DNA of 6,328 bases from Methanobacteriota archaeon (GTDB lineage Archaea; Halobacteriota; Methanosarcinia; Methanosarcinales; Methanoperedenaceae). Positions 1 through 5,988 of this stretch are shown piece by piece (position 1 is the first letter of the stretch; every line of letters begins with the position of its first letter). A program made the position numbers and the translations under genes. The stretch is from positions 1 through 6,328 of the forward strand of contig JAHIFK010000188.1 in assembly GCA_018900975.1 (NCBI GenBank), in the 5' to 3' direction. The notes under the pieces were generated by a model. The model was not told the origin of the DNA, made no database searches, and worked only from the letters and a program-made list of their open reading frames with translations.

Positions 1-32
1 ATGCTTGTGAGATCAAAAGCAAAAGGGATGCT

Positions 33-764
33 CTATAACCCATAGAACGTTGTGGGGAAATATGGGGAGAGCAACCTGATAAATAGCTTGTCAATATTAA
101 AGAGAAGCATTACCCCTATCACTATAAGCACAAGCCCCGAGAGTTTCTTAAGTACAGGTCCGTTCCTCACGAACCACTGGTACCGGCTTGTGACCTTCTT
201 GCCATAATAGGCTATTGTCAGCATGGGAAGGCTCATACCCACAGAGTAGACGAACAGCATCCATGCGCCGTAAGGGACATTGCCAACAGACGCCACATAC
301 GCAAGCACCGCGCCAAGTATGGGTCCGACGCATGGTATCCAGACTATGCCCAGCGACATACCAAGGAAAAGGCCTCCAACAAGTCCGCCTTCAGGCACTC
401 TGGAAGAGTAACCGCTCATCGAGCCGAGGCTCCGTCTCATACCCTGGGTCAATGCGCCTGATAGCTTAATGAACTCCATGTTCACATCCTCATCAAACAG
501 CACAACGCCCATCCCCATTATGAACAGAATGGCGATACTCCTGAGGGTGTCGGCAAATGAACCGAAAGTGGCACCAAATGCAGATACCAGCACTCCCATT
601 ATGGTAAAGCTAAGCGTCATTCCCGTAACGATGGCAATCGGCCGGTATTTGTGCCCGGCTGAGCCTGAGAATATTATGGGAACAACTGGAAGGCAGCAGG
701 GCTTCATAATTGTTACAATGCCTGCCAGGAAAACCAGTAAGAGGGAGGGTGCTGAAGGGTCCAT
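33..764 (-). CDS. CcdA/DsbD-type membrane thiol:disulfide transporter
   Basis: This 243-residue, very hydrophobic protein matches the cytochrome c biogenesis transmembrane family (CcdA, the central domain of DsbD). That family moves reducing equivalents across the membrane through a pair of cysteines, to reduce extracytoplasmic thioredoxin-like proteins or apocytochromes c. Visible hallmarks are the first-helix motif KPCCLPVVP (Cys23 and Cys24, where the family normally has a single Cys in PCxLP) and the fourth-helix motif WIPCVGPILGAVLA (Cys145). Cys23/24 and Cys145 would form the redox pair. About six membrane segments can be drawn: roughly residues 7-32, 43-68, 74-91, 127-160, 165-187 and 206-224. 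The length is typical of stand-alone CcdA. The start ATG has only a weak AGGT about 10 nt upstream, but starting there keeps the first helix whole. It lies 81 bp after the proline dehydrogenase gene, with its own TATA-like box. The partner thioredoxin-like protein is not in the window. Family assignment is secure; the substrate is unknown. Confidence 0.93.
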   Translation of the reverse strand: MDPSAPSLLLVFLAGIVTIMKPCCLPVVPIIFSGSAGHKYRPIAIVTGMTLSFTIMGVLVSAFGATFGSFADTLRSIAILFIMGMGVVLFDEDVNMEFIKLSGALTQGMRRSLGSMSGYSSRVPEGGLVGGLFLGMSLGIVWIPCVGPILGAVLAYVASVGNVPYGAWMLFVYSVGMSLPMLTIAYYGKKVTSRYQWFVRNGPVLKKLSGLVLIVIGVMLLFNIDKLFIRLLSPYFPTTFYGL

Positions 765-776
765 GTTTTTAAAAAC
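765..776. promoter_or_regulatory. 12-bp perfect palindrome abutting the ccdA-like start codon
   Basis: GTTTTTAAAAAC is a perfect palindrome placed directly before the ATG of the CcdA-like gene. It lies in the presumed 5' leader, downstream of the TATA box at 831-837. It could be an operator, or simply AT-rich leader sequence. No regulator is known, so this is a sequence observation only. Confidence 0.25.
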
Positions 777-830
777 CTGTCTTGTTTTTTTACGCTGTCA
801 ATGTCTGAGGTTTACATACGGTGTAAAGTA

Positions 831-837
831 ATATATA
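831..837 (-). promoter_or_regulatory. TATA-like box for the ccdA-like gene
   Basis: The minus strand reads GCGAAGGTATATATTAC just downstream of the proline dehydrogenase stop codon. TATATAT preceded by purine-rich CGAAGG resembles an archaeal TATA box with a BRE. Transcription would start roughly 25-27 nt downstream, near 807-809, giving a leader of about 44 nt before the CcdA-like ATG at 764. It suggests this gene can be expressed independently of the upstream genes. Confidence 0.5.
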
Positions 838-845
838 CCTTCGCT

Positions 846-1685
846 TCAGATGTCAAATATTGACCTCATAATGAGAAGAATATTGCGTTTTCTCTCGCTT
901 AGCCTTCTGGTCGTGTAGGGAAGCCAGCTCTTTCCATAGGGGATATAATCAACTACATTGAAGCCCTTCGATACAAGCTGGCGTTTAAGTTCTTCCCTTA
1001 CTCCCATGAGCATCTGGAACTCAAGCCTCTTTTTATGGACTTTATTTACCTCGATCGCTTCATTAATTAACTGCTCGTCATGTGTGGCAACCGCAAAAAA
1101 AGCGCTTTTATAGAAAAGGTAGCCCATGAGCTTTGAGAAATTCTTCGTCACTTCACTCCTGCGCAAAAAGGCAATATGTTTTTTTTCGCTGTATGCTCCC
1201 TTGACAAGTCGAATTATGCCACCTTCTGCAGCTATTTTCTTTACGTCGTTCTCACTCCTTTTAAGGTTCGCCTGTATCGCAATGCCAGAATTACCGAATT
1301 TATTAAAAACGTCGAGGTATATATCGATGGTGTCCTCTGTGTACGGCGAGTTCTCCATGTCTATCCAGAGAAAAATGTTCTTTGATGACGCGAAGCCAGC
1401 TATTTTTTCCACGTTAGAAAGGCACAACCTCTTATCTATCAAAAGCCCGAGTTGTGTAAGTTTTATAGATATGGATGCATTGACTTTCTCTTTTTCCAGA
1501 GCCGTAAGGAGTCTTATGTTCTCCTCGACATTCTCTTGCGCCTCTGTTTTATCCATCACATGCTCGCCAAGATAATTGATGATGGCGCCAAAGCCTGCAC
1601 TGTTCTTTTTTTTCGCACTCGCAATGGCTTCACCTGATGTCTCGCCAGCGATCCACTGACGCGCTAACCTGATAAGAAAGCTCAT
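846..1685 (-). CDS. Proline dehydrogenase, monofunctional (PRODH family)
   Basis: This is a 279-residue FAD-dependent proline dehydrogenase (beta/alpha barrel), which oxidises L-proline to 1-pyrroline-5-carboxylate and passes electrons to a membrane carrier. Family motifs appear in order: NYLGEHV (37-43), SIKLTQLGL (73-81, with the active-site Lys75), WIDMENS (107-113), AIQANLKRSENDV (136-148, Gln138 at the flavin), IRLVKGAY (158-165), ATHDEQLI (200-207), EFQMLMGVRE (222-231), and the C-terminal DYIPYGKSW...PYTTRRLSER. By comparison with E. coli PutA, Tyr247 and Arg260-Arg261 would match Tyr540 and Arg555/556, which bind proline. All expected catalytic residues seem intact, and the length suits the small single-domain form without a P5C dehydrogenase domain. 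The start is preceded by AAAAGGGAT, a closely spaced Shine-Dalgarno, and leaves the usual N-terminal RQWIAGET segment in place. It lies 43 bp after the PIN gene with no clear promoter between, so it may be read through from the toxin-antitoxin operon. No P5C dehydrogenase is present nearby. Confidence 0.95.
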   Translation of the reverse strand: MSFLIRLARQWIAGETSGEAIASAKKKNSAGFGAIINYLGEHVMDKTEAQENVEENIRLLTALEKEKVNASISIKLTQLGLLIDKRLCLSNVEKIAGFASSKNIFLWIDMENSPYTEDTIDIYLDVFNKFGNSGIAIQANLKRSENDVKKIAAEGGIIRLVKGAYSEKKHIAFLRRSEVTKNFSKLMGYLFYKSAFFAVATHDEQLINEAIEVNKVHKKRLEFQMLMGVREELKRQLVSKGFNVVDYIPYGKSWLPYTTRRLSERKRNILLIMRSIFDI

Positions 1686-1728
1686 ATCCCTTTTAAATAT
1701 GTCACACTGTGGTACTTAAGGGCTGCGA

Positions 1729-2238
1729 TTACCATTCGCCCACCTCCAGATACCTTCTGGAAAGCACTTCCAAAATACCTCCTTCCCAGCTTCGCTTTTT
1801 TATCAGGTCTTCAAGCTTTCCTTTCGCAGCCTGCGGGCTAATCTTTCCAGCCTTAATTAATTCCACAAGAACAGATGCGCACATCCTTAGTTTGATACCT
1901 TTTTGCGCCGCGATCCTTCCTAAAAGATATGCAGCATCAGCATCATCCGTTAACAGGACCGGGATCTTTGCGCTGATGCAAAGAAAAAAACACTGGCCCA
2001 TTAATGCATTTTTATTGGACGACTCACTCTTAATATCAATGCATTTTATCCTTCCATCACTGATATGAGTTAGTATCTTTTTTGCTATTCCGGATTTTTC
2101 ATCCCTGAAAACTGCTATCTCGTTCAGTTCTTCTTCTACTGAACCTGAGGTATAAATGTCCGCAATGTCAAATGTATCTTCCAGCGCCCCCATATATTCA
2201 AGAGACAACAATGCGCTTACGTCGGCTACCGCTTTCAT
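1729..2238 (-). CDS. PIN-domain toxin, DUF3368-like (predicted endoribonuclease)
   Basis: A 169-residue protein with PIN-domain layout, like the DUF3368 / COG2405 group. Members are predicted metal-dependent RNases acting as type II toxins. Acidic residues at the expected places are Asp6 in the first strand (AVADVSALLSLE), a Glu cluster at 35-37 (SVEEELNE), and Asp98, Asp99 and Asp101 in LLTDDADAAYLLGR. The second half has the family's helical tail, including VLVELIKAGKISPQAA, a variant of the usual 'lL..AK..G.I' segment. One oddity is that the mid-protein 'GEaea..lA' motif reads ALMGQCFFLCISA, so Gln82 stands where the family usually has a metal-binding Glu. Activity may therefore be altered, although the neighbouring acidic residues remain. 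The start ATG overlaps the antitoxin stop by 4 bp (ATGA), which implies translational coupling and supports the toxin assignment. Target RNA is unknown. Confidence 0.82.
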   Translation of the reverse strand: MKAVADVSALLSLEYMGALEDTFDIADIYTSGSVEEELNEIAVFRDEKSGIAKKILTHISDGRIKCIDIKSESSNKNALMGQCFFLCISAKIPVLLTDDADAAYLLGRIAAQKGIKLRMCASVLVELIKAGKISPQAAKGKLEDLIKKRSWEGGILEVLSRRYLEVGEW

Positions 2239-2522
2239 GACATGCCCTGCGCAAATGAGGATTCAGCGAGGTCTTTATAATGCGCCACTTTCTTTGCCTC
2301 GTTGAATCCCAGGATGTCCACAAGTTCATCAAGAGACAGCTTCCCCTCTGCATAACGCTTTGCCGCAAGTTTCTGTATCTCGATAAGTTCAAGCTTCCGG
2401 TTAACGTAATCTCTCACTGCCATCCTGACTATCTCAGACCTTGACCTCATCTTCTGGCGTGCAAGCTCATCTATTTTCTTTACTGTCTCATCATCTTCCC
2501 TGAAAGTCAGCATTTCACTCAT
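2235..2522 (-). CDS. Ribbon-helix-helix antitoxin with UPF0175-like tail
   Basis: A 95-residue protein with two parts. Residues 3-41 (MLTFREDDETVKKIDELA...SRSEIVRMAVRDYV) fit the ribbon-helix-helix / CopG-Arc DNA-binding fold: a short beta strand, helix A, then the RSRSEIVR turn and helix B. Residues 43-80 (KLELIEIQKLAAKRYAEGKLSLDELVDILGF) look like the UPF0175 (COG2886) segment, 'a..Y..GklSl..aA.llG'. UPF0175 and RHH proteins are both established antitoxin partners of PIN-domain toxins. The gene lies directly upstream of and overlaps the PIN gene, the normal antitoxin-first order. A TATA-like box 25 nt before the ATG at 2522 and a direct repeat between them suggest a near-leaderless, autorepressed transcript. 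There is no convincing Shine-Dalgarno, which fits leaderless translation. A second ATG three codons in is possible as an alternative start. Confidence 0.85.
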   Translation of the reverse strand: MSEMLTFREDDETVKKIDELARQKMRSRSEIVRMAVRDYVNRKLELIEIQKLAAKRYAEGKLSLDELVDILGFNEAKKVAHYKDLAESSFAQGMS

Positions 2523-2524
2523 AC

Positions 2525-2541
2525 GTATTACATTGTATTAC
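2525..2541. promoter_or_regulatory. Direct-repeat operator candidate of the toxin-antitoxin module
   Basis: GTATTAC occurs twice, at 2525-2531 and 2535-2541, separated by ATT and therefore in phase at exactly 10 bp, one DNA turn. It lies between the TATA-like box and the antitoxin ATG, where a bound protein would block transcription initiation. Ribbon-helix-helix repressors commonly bind short sites repeated about one helical turn apart, so binding by the adjacent antitoxin is a reasonable inference. Confidence 0.5.
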
Positions 2542-2542
2542 A

Positions 2543-2551
2543 AATATAAAA
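2543..2551 (-). promoter_or_regulatory. TATA-like box of the toxin-antitoxin module
   Basis: The minus strand reads CCTTTTATATTTG. The centre of TTTTATATT is 25 nt from the first base of the antitoxin ATG, the usual archaeal TATA-to-start distance. The transcript would thus begin at or next to the start codon and be leaderless. The box lies in the only intergenic gap (55 bp) between the zinc-ribbon operon and the antitoxin. Confidence 0.55.
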
Positions 2552-2577
2552 GGATACCAGATAGCGCTTATTTTGAC

Positions 2578-3213
2578 TTACGAAATCGCTATCCCGAGTA
2601 TCCCATCGACCAGAGAGCCGCCTGTCTTATAGAACGGTATGCCGATCGCCCTGGGGGATGAAAGTCCCAGAGAATAGGTAATACTTTTCAGCATATCCGG
2701 CTTTTCTGCTTCCATGCTCAGGAAGATGAAGTCAGCAAGTTTTTCAGCATCCCCACTTGAAAATCTGCATCCTGTGAGCTTATCCTTCTTTATGTTCTCA
2801 AGTTCGGGCTGGTTTTTTGTAAATTCCATTCCAAGCGTCCTGATATTTGTTATGGGAGTATCGAACGCAGGAACATAGAACTTCGTGACTGGTTTACTGC
2901 CTTCCCCACCAGAGAAAACGTTCTTGATAAATCCTGCGGCGCTTCCCAGGGTCTGACTTCCATCCCTGGAGCTTATCTGAATATTTGTATCAAATACCCA
3001 GAACGGAAGATATACTATCTCAGCGTCCTGTTTCTTTACAGGGAGAGCAAAATCTATGTTCACTGCCACAAGTTCATCTTTTTCATTGATGAGTTCAAAA
3101 CCTGTACCGCAGTTGTTGCAGTAAAAAACGTGGTCATTCGGCTCTGCTTTTAGCAGAGAACCGCATTTACTGCATTTTAATGCCACAAGTCTTAATCCTG
3201 AAGCATCTGCCAT
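2578..3213 (-). CDS. Zinc-ribbon protein 3 of the SPFH operon (short paralog)
   Basis: A 211-residue protein of no assigned function. A zinc ribbon opens it, LKCSKCGSLL...FYCNNCGTGFEL, with Cys14, 17, 32 and 35 (CxxC-X14-CxxC), the same spacing as in the two preceding genes. After the ribbon comes a predicted beta-rich stretch with the family motif IVYLPFWVFDTNIQI (66-80), then KFYVPAFDTPI (111-121). Near the end IGIPFYKTGG (190-199) looks like a reduced version of the second 'PlW' strand of its paralogs. The 'DG.sgk' segment and transmembrane helices seen in those paralogs are missing; only a short hydrophobic end (GILGIAIS) is left. It may be a soluble or peripheral subunit. The start is well set: it overlaps the upstream TAA by one base (TAATG) and has GGGGTGAG just before it. 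It is the last gene of the operon. Whether the zinc ribbon binds nucleic acid or protein cannot be told from sequence. Confidence 0.85.
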   Translation of the reverse strand: MADASGLRLVALKCSKCGSLLKAEPNDHVFYCNNCGTGFELINEKDELVAVNIDFALPVKKQDAEIVYLPFWVFDTNIQISSRDGSQTLGSAAGFIKNVFSGGEGSKPVTKFYVPAFDTPITNIRTLGMEFTKNQPELENIKKDKLTGCRFSSGDAEKLADFIFLSMEAEKPDMLKSITYSLGLSSPRAIGIPFYKTGGSLVDGILGIAIS

Positions 3214-4148
3214 TATCTCACCCCGGGGAATTGCGTCAGCTTATTGATATCACCGCTGGCTATCGCCTTCATGGCGTTCTGGACATTATCTTTATTAAAT
3301 GCCTTCGCAGATGCCGTAAGTATCAGGTTCCCTACCATCAGGCTCCCGACGAACATGCTCACGCGGTACAGAGTGCTTCCCGGAGCTCGTCCATAGAGCA
3401 GTTTGTTGCTCATACCATCGATGACGACCTGATAGTTACGCTCCCTGAATTTATATCTAAGAACCCACAGTGGATAATACACGATCGATAATTTTTTATC
3501 AAGGGAATGCAATTTCTGGAAAAGCACTTCATCAACACGCACGCTGTCCCTGGCTTTCTGAAGCATCCATTCCTCTGATGCTTTCGCAGCATCAGTTCTT
3601 GAATGAGTGGGTTCAAATATCATGCCCTGTTTTTCAACATTATAGAAATCAAAAGGCGCAAGATGCCCGGAAATGCCTGAAGAGTCAACTTCTTCAACAC
3701 CGAACTCAGAAACATCGCATGCCGCTTTATTCCACAGGTAATCCTCCATCACCATTCGCTCCACAGGCTCTCTTCTTGTCGTTGTACGCGTGTTCCCCTT
3801 GCCGTCACTGTGTGTTTCCCGGTGTATAATATTGCCAAATACCCAACCGCAAACCTTGCCCATCGCCCTCCAGAAAGGAATGTGGATGAGAAAAACGTCC
3901 GTGAACTGCGCTTCTGCTTTGAGTTTCCTGTCCTTGTCGAACTTCCCGAACCATCGCTGTGCCTCAACTTTTGCTTTCTCGCGGTCAATATTACTTTTCA
4001 CATGATACTGGAGCACGCCTTCATCCCCCATTACCATAAGAGATGTTTCACAGTAAGGACACTTTAGAACATTATTACCTTCTTTTATTTCCACAGATCC
4101 GCCGCAGCCTGGACACATTAGCCCTTTAATAATCTCATTTTCAGACAT
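3213..4148 (-). CDS. Zinc-ribbon membrane-associated protein 2 of the SPFH operon
   Basis: A 311-residue protein of unknown function, paralogous to its two neighbours. The N-terminal zinc ribbon has Cys12, 15, 30 and 33 (LMCPGCGGSVEI...LKCPYCETSL). A first strand motif FLIHIPFWRAMG (86-97) is followed by a basic, polar insert (about 108-134) absent from its paralogs. The second motif VYYPLWVLRYKFRERNYQVV (223-242), then IDGMSNKLLYGRAP, matches the 'yPlW...Y.....y...vDg.sGk......P' pattern of the preceding protein. One hydrophobic segment follows (about 260-280), then a charged tail of about 30 residues, so it is probably a single-pass or membrane-anchored protein. I place the start at ATG 4148 because AAGGTG lies 5 nt upstream; the GTG at 4154, overlapping the previous stop, would start inside that Shine-Dalgarno. 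The gene follows the previous stop by 2 bp and overlaps the next gene by one base. Confidence 0.85.
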   Translation of the reverse strand: MSENEIIKGLMCPGCGGSVEIKEGNNVLKCPYCETSLMVMGDEGVLQYHVKSNIDREKAKVEAQRWFGKFDKDRKLKAEAQFTDVFLIHIPFWRAMGKVCGWVFGNIIHRETHSDGKGNTRTTTRREPVERMVMEDYLWNKAACDVSEFGVEEVDSSGISGHLAPFDFYNVEKQGMIFEPTHSRTDAAKASEEWMLQKARDSVRVDEVLFQKLHSLDKKLSIVYYPLWVLRYKFRERNYQVVIDGMSNKLLYGRAPGSTLYRVSMFVGSLMVGNLILTASAKAFNKDNVQNAMKAIASGDINKLTQFPGVR

Positions 4149-4150
4149 TA

Positions 4151-4900
4151 TCACACCTTCTCTGCAACAAATGCAGCCGCGATTATTACGAATATTGCAG
4201 TTATCAAATATACTACGAGTACACCGGGGAAATCCATTGACATGCCCTCAATAAAGAACAGCACCGTTGCCCCGCCACCCACGAGCAGATAAGGCATCTC
4301 AGATTTTGAAGGGAATTCCACGGCCATCACCTTGCCTGAAGATCCGTCAAGCACAGCGCTGTACTCATTATCTTTGTATCTGTAGTGGAATATGTAAAGA
4401 GGAATATGAACCAGTGAACTCTGGGTGATATTAGCTGGGTTCACCCCTTCACCTGACAGCCATTCGAGCGCTGATGTATAGAGAACCTGCGGCTGTTTGA
4501 TAGCAGGATTTCCCTCATCTTTACTGTCATAGAACCTCAGGTCTCCTGCCGGGATCGGCATGTCCTTTATATCGGGAATTGGTGTTGGCATTGCCGGCTG
4601 GATCTTTATGCTCTCTGCATCATTATTCTTAACCTTGAAGTACCATACCGGGAAATAAATGAATTCCCTGACTGTTATCTGCGCTTCAGTCTCAAGACCC
4701 TTGACAGTCTTGCTTCCTGCCATCCATCTCCTGAGTGATGCATCGGCTGCTGACTGGTCAAGTGTGGGTTTCAGCATGTAGTGGAAAACCACCTTGCCCC
4801 TGTCGAGATATATTGCAGATGAACAGTATCCGCAGGTCAGGAACATCTGTCCTTCGATCACGCTGACGGCTGCGCCGCACTGTGGACATTTTACTTCCAT
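4151..4900 (-). CDS. Zinc-ribbon membrane protein 1 of the SPFH operon (YdjG-like)
   Basis: A 249-residue protein. Residues 1-30 form a zinc ribbon (VKCPQCGAAV...LTCGYCSSAIYL; Cys5, 8, 23, 26). The middle contains REFIYFPVWYFKVK (78-91). Residues 163-198 (LVHIPLYIFHYRYKDNEYSA, then VLDGSSGKVMAVEFPS) fit the 'lP.wl..Y.Yk...Y...+nG.tGk....P' pattern that I associate with bacterial TFIIB-type zinc-ribbon membrane proteins such as those of the YdjG kind. Two hydrophobic helices close the protein (about 203-219 and 224-245), so it is likely anchored in the membrane with the ribbon in the cytoplasm. The open frame extends 25 codons upstream, but ATG 4900 is chosen because GGGAGA lies 6 nt before it and the zinc ribbon begins at once; the extension would run into the SPFH gene. 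It begins 11 bp after the SPFH stop, its ribosome site overlapping that stop codon, which points to coupled expression. Molecular function is not established. Confidence 0.87.
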   Translation of the reverse strand: MEVKCPQCGAAVSVIEGQMFLTCGYCSSAIYLDRGKVVFHYMLKPTLDQSAADASLRRWMAGSKTVKGLETEAQITVREFIYFPVWYFKVKNNDAESIKIQPAMPTPIPDIKDMPIPAGDLRFYDSKDEGNPAIKQPQVLYTSALEWLSGEGVNPANITQSSLVHIPLYIFHYRYKDNEYSAVLDGSSGKVMAVEFPSKSEMPYLLVGGGATVLFFIEGMSMDFPGVLVVYLITAIFVIIAAAFVAEKV

Positions 4901-4911
4901 GTTAAGTCTCC

Positions 4912-5988
4912 CTACTCGATCTTTGCACCGCAATCCGGACAGAACTTTGCACCTGGCTTCAGATTCGCATTGCACTTCGGGCAGTTTGCCACCATTTTAT
5001 ATCCGCAGGCTGTGCAGAATTTCGAACCCGCCGGATTATTGATGCCGCATGAGGGACATTTCACTCCTGCCGGCGCCTGCTGCTGCATTGTCTGCCCCAT
5101 CTGCGACGCCATCATCATCCCGAGTCCCATGCCTGCACCCAGCCCCACACCAGCTCCTGCGACACCGCCTTCCTGTTTGGCTGCATCGCGCATTGCCTGA
5201 CCGGTCTGGTATGCCATGAATGCATCTTTCTGTTTCTGGTCGGAAAGACCAAGAGCGCCGATGCTTCCACGACTGTCAATTGCTTTTTGCACTTCTTCGG
5301 GGAAATTGATGTTAAGTCCCGCTATCCGCATGATCTTAATGCCGTACTCGGACACGTCAGGTTCGATCTTTGAAAGAAGTATTTGTTCGATCTCTTCAAG
5401 GTACGCCGGAAGGTCAAGTGCGGAGATGTTCTTGTTTTTCTTGAGTTCTCCCAGGGCATCGTTGAGCTGCTGGATGAGTTCATCCTTCAGCCATGCAACA
5501 ACCCTGTCGTTCTCGCTAATTCCTTTTGTGCCTACGAACTGTGTTATGAACAATATCGGGTTAACGACTTTGTACATGAACTGCCCGAATATTCGCAATC
5601 GTATCATGCCAAAATCCTGGTCCCTGAATGAAAGTGGTTCAGCGCTCCCGAATTTTCCGTTAAGCTCCCTTTTCTGGACATAATATACTTCAGCAACTGG
5701 CTGCGTCCCGGTAACGATCCTCTGGAGTTCCGTAAGCACAGGTATGTTGAGCGATGACAGACCGAACCTGCCCGGTCTATCAAGGACCGTAAGCACTTTT
5801 CCGTCCCTGAAAAATACTGCGTATTCATCTTCCCTGACCACAACATTATCGTTCCATATGATGTTGCGCGGTATCCTGTACATCACGTTATCGCCTTTGG
5901 CCGCATCATCCCACATGAAAGTAGTGGCGCCAGAGAGGCTTCCGCCTGAACCTTTCGTGGTGGGTGTTTTTTTATCAAATAAGAACAT
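4912..5988 (-). CDS. SPFH/band-7 protein with C-terminal double zinc ribbon (YdjI type, COG4260)
   Basis: A 358-residue stomatin/prohibitin-like protein. Residues 35-235 form the SPFH domain: RIPRNIIWNDNVVVREDEYAVFF at its start, FGMIRLRIFGQFMYKVVNP, and the terminal YGIKIMRIAGLNINFPEEVQ. A helical stretch (about 232-273, rich in Gln, Lys and Ala) leads to a Gly/Met/Gln-rich flexible linker (274-306). Two zinc ribbons finish the protein: Cys311, 314, 325, 328 and Cys336, 339, 350, 353, each CxxC-X10-CxxC. This is the layout of COG4260, which includes B. subtilis YdjI, sometimes annotated 'virion core protein'. SPFH proteins oligomerise at membranes and organise microdomains; there is no N-terminal transmembrane helix here, so attachment probably needs partners such as the next genes. 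The start is firm: GGAGGT lies 7 nt upstream, inside the preceding short ORF, whose TAA abuts the ATG. In Bacillus, YdjI works with YdjG and YdjH to recruit PspA; a similar membrane-surveillance role here is inference. Confidence 0.93.
   Translation of the reverse strand: MFLFDKKTPTTKGSGGSLSGATTFMWDDAAKGDNVMYRIPRNIIWNDNVVVREDEYAVFFRDGKVLTVLDRPGRFGLSSLNIPVLTELQRIVTGTQPVAEVYYVQKRELNGKFGSAEPLSFRDQDFGMIRLRIFGQFMYKVVNPILFITQFVGTKGISENDRVVAWLKDELIQQLNDALGELKKNKNISALDLPAYLEEIEQILLSKIEPDVSEYGIKIMRIAGLNINFPEEVQKAIDSRGSIGALGLSDQKQKDAFMAYQTGQAMRDAAKQEGGVAGAGVGLGAGMGLGMMMASQMGQTMQQQAPAGVKCPSCGINNPAGSKFCTACGYKMVANCPKCNANLKPGAKFCPDCGAKIE

Noticed and set aside
1126..1575. Plus-strand open frame of about 149 codons opposite proline dehydrogenase
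   Set aside because: It is antisense to a gene whose catalytic motifs are intact; the product is Ser/Phe-rich with no motif or ribosome site.
1686..1704. ATATTTAAAAGGG before proline dehydrogenase as a TATA box
   Set aside because: It is only about 10 nt from the start codon, so a transcript would begin inside the gene; the AAGGG is better read as a ribosome site.
4149..4154. GTG start of zinc-ribbon protein 2 overlapping the previous stop (GTGA)
   Set aside because: This GTG begins with the last base of AAGGTG, the likely Shine-Dalgarno; ATG 4148 has the right spacing.
2578..4900. Annotation of the zinc-ribbon proteins as helicase PriA or transcription factor TFB
   Set aside because: Only the short zinc ribbon is shared with such proteins. 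There are no helicase motifs or cyclin-like repeats, and two of the three end in membrane segments.
4901..4975. 25-codon N-terminal extension of zinc-ribbon protein 1
   Set aside because: It would overlap the zinc-ribbon end of the SPFH gene, and ATG 4900 has a properly spaced GGGAGA and begins right before the conserved ribbon.
5216..5683. Plus-strand open frame of about 155 codons inside the SPFH gene
   Set aside because: It lies fully antisense to a well-supported gene, has Ser- and Met-rich composition typical of reverse reading, and shows no recognisable domain.
4912..5988. Viral 'virion core protein' label for the SPFH gene
   Set aside because: That name is carried over from a weak database match. 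The domain order is SPFH plus zinc ribbons and no phage or virus gene is nearby.
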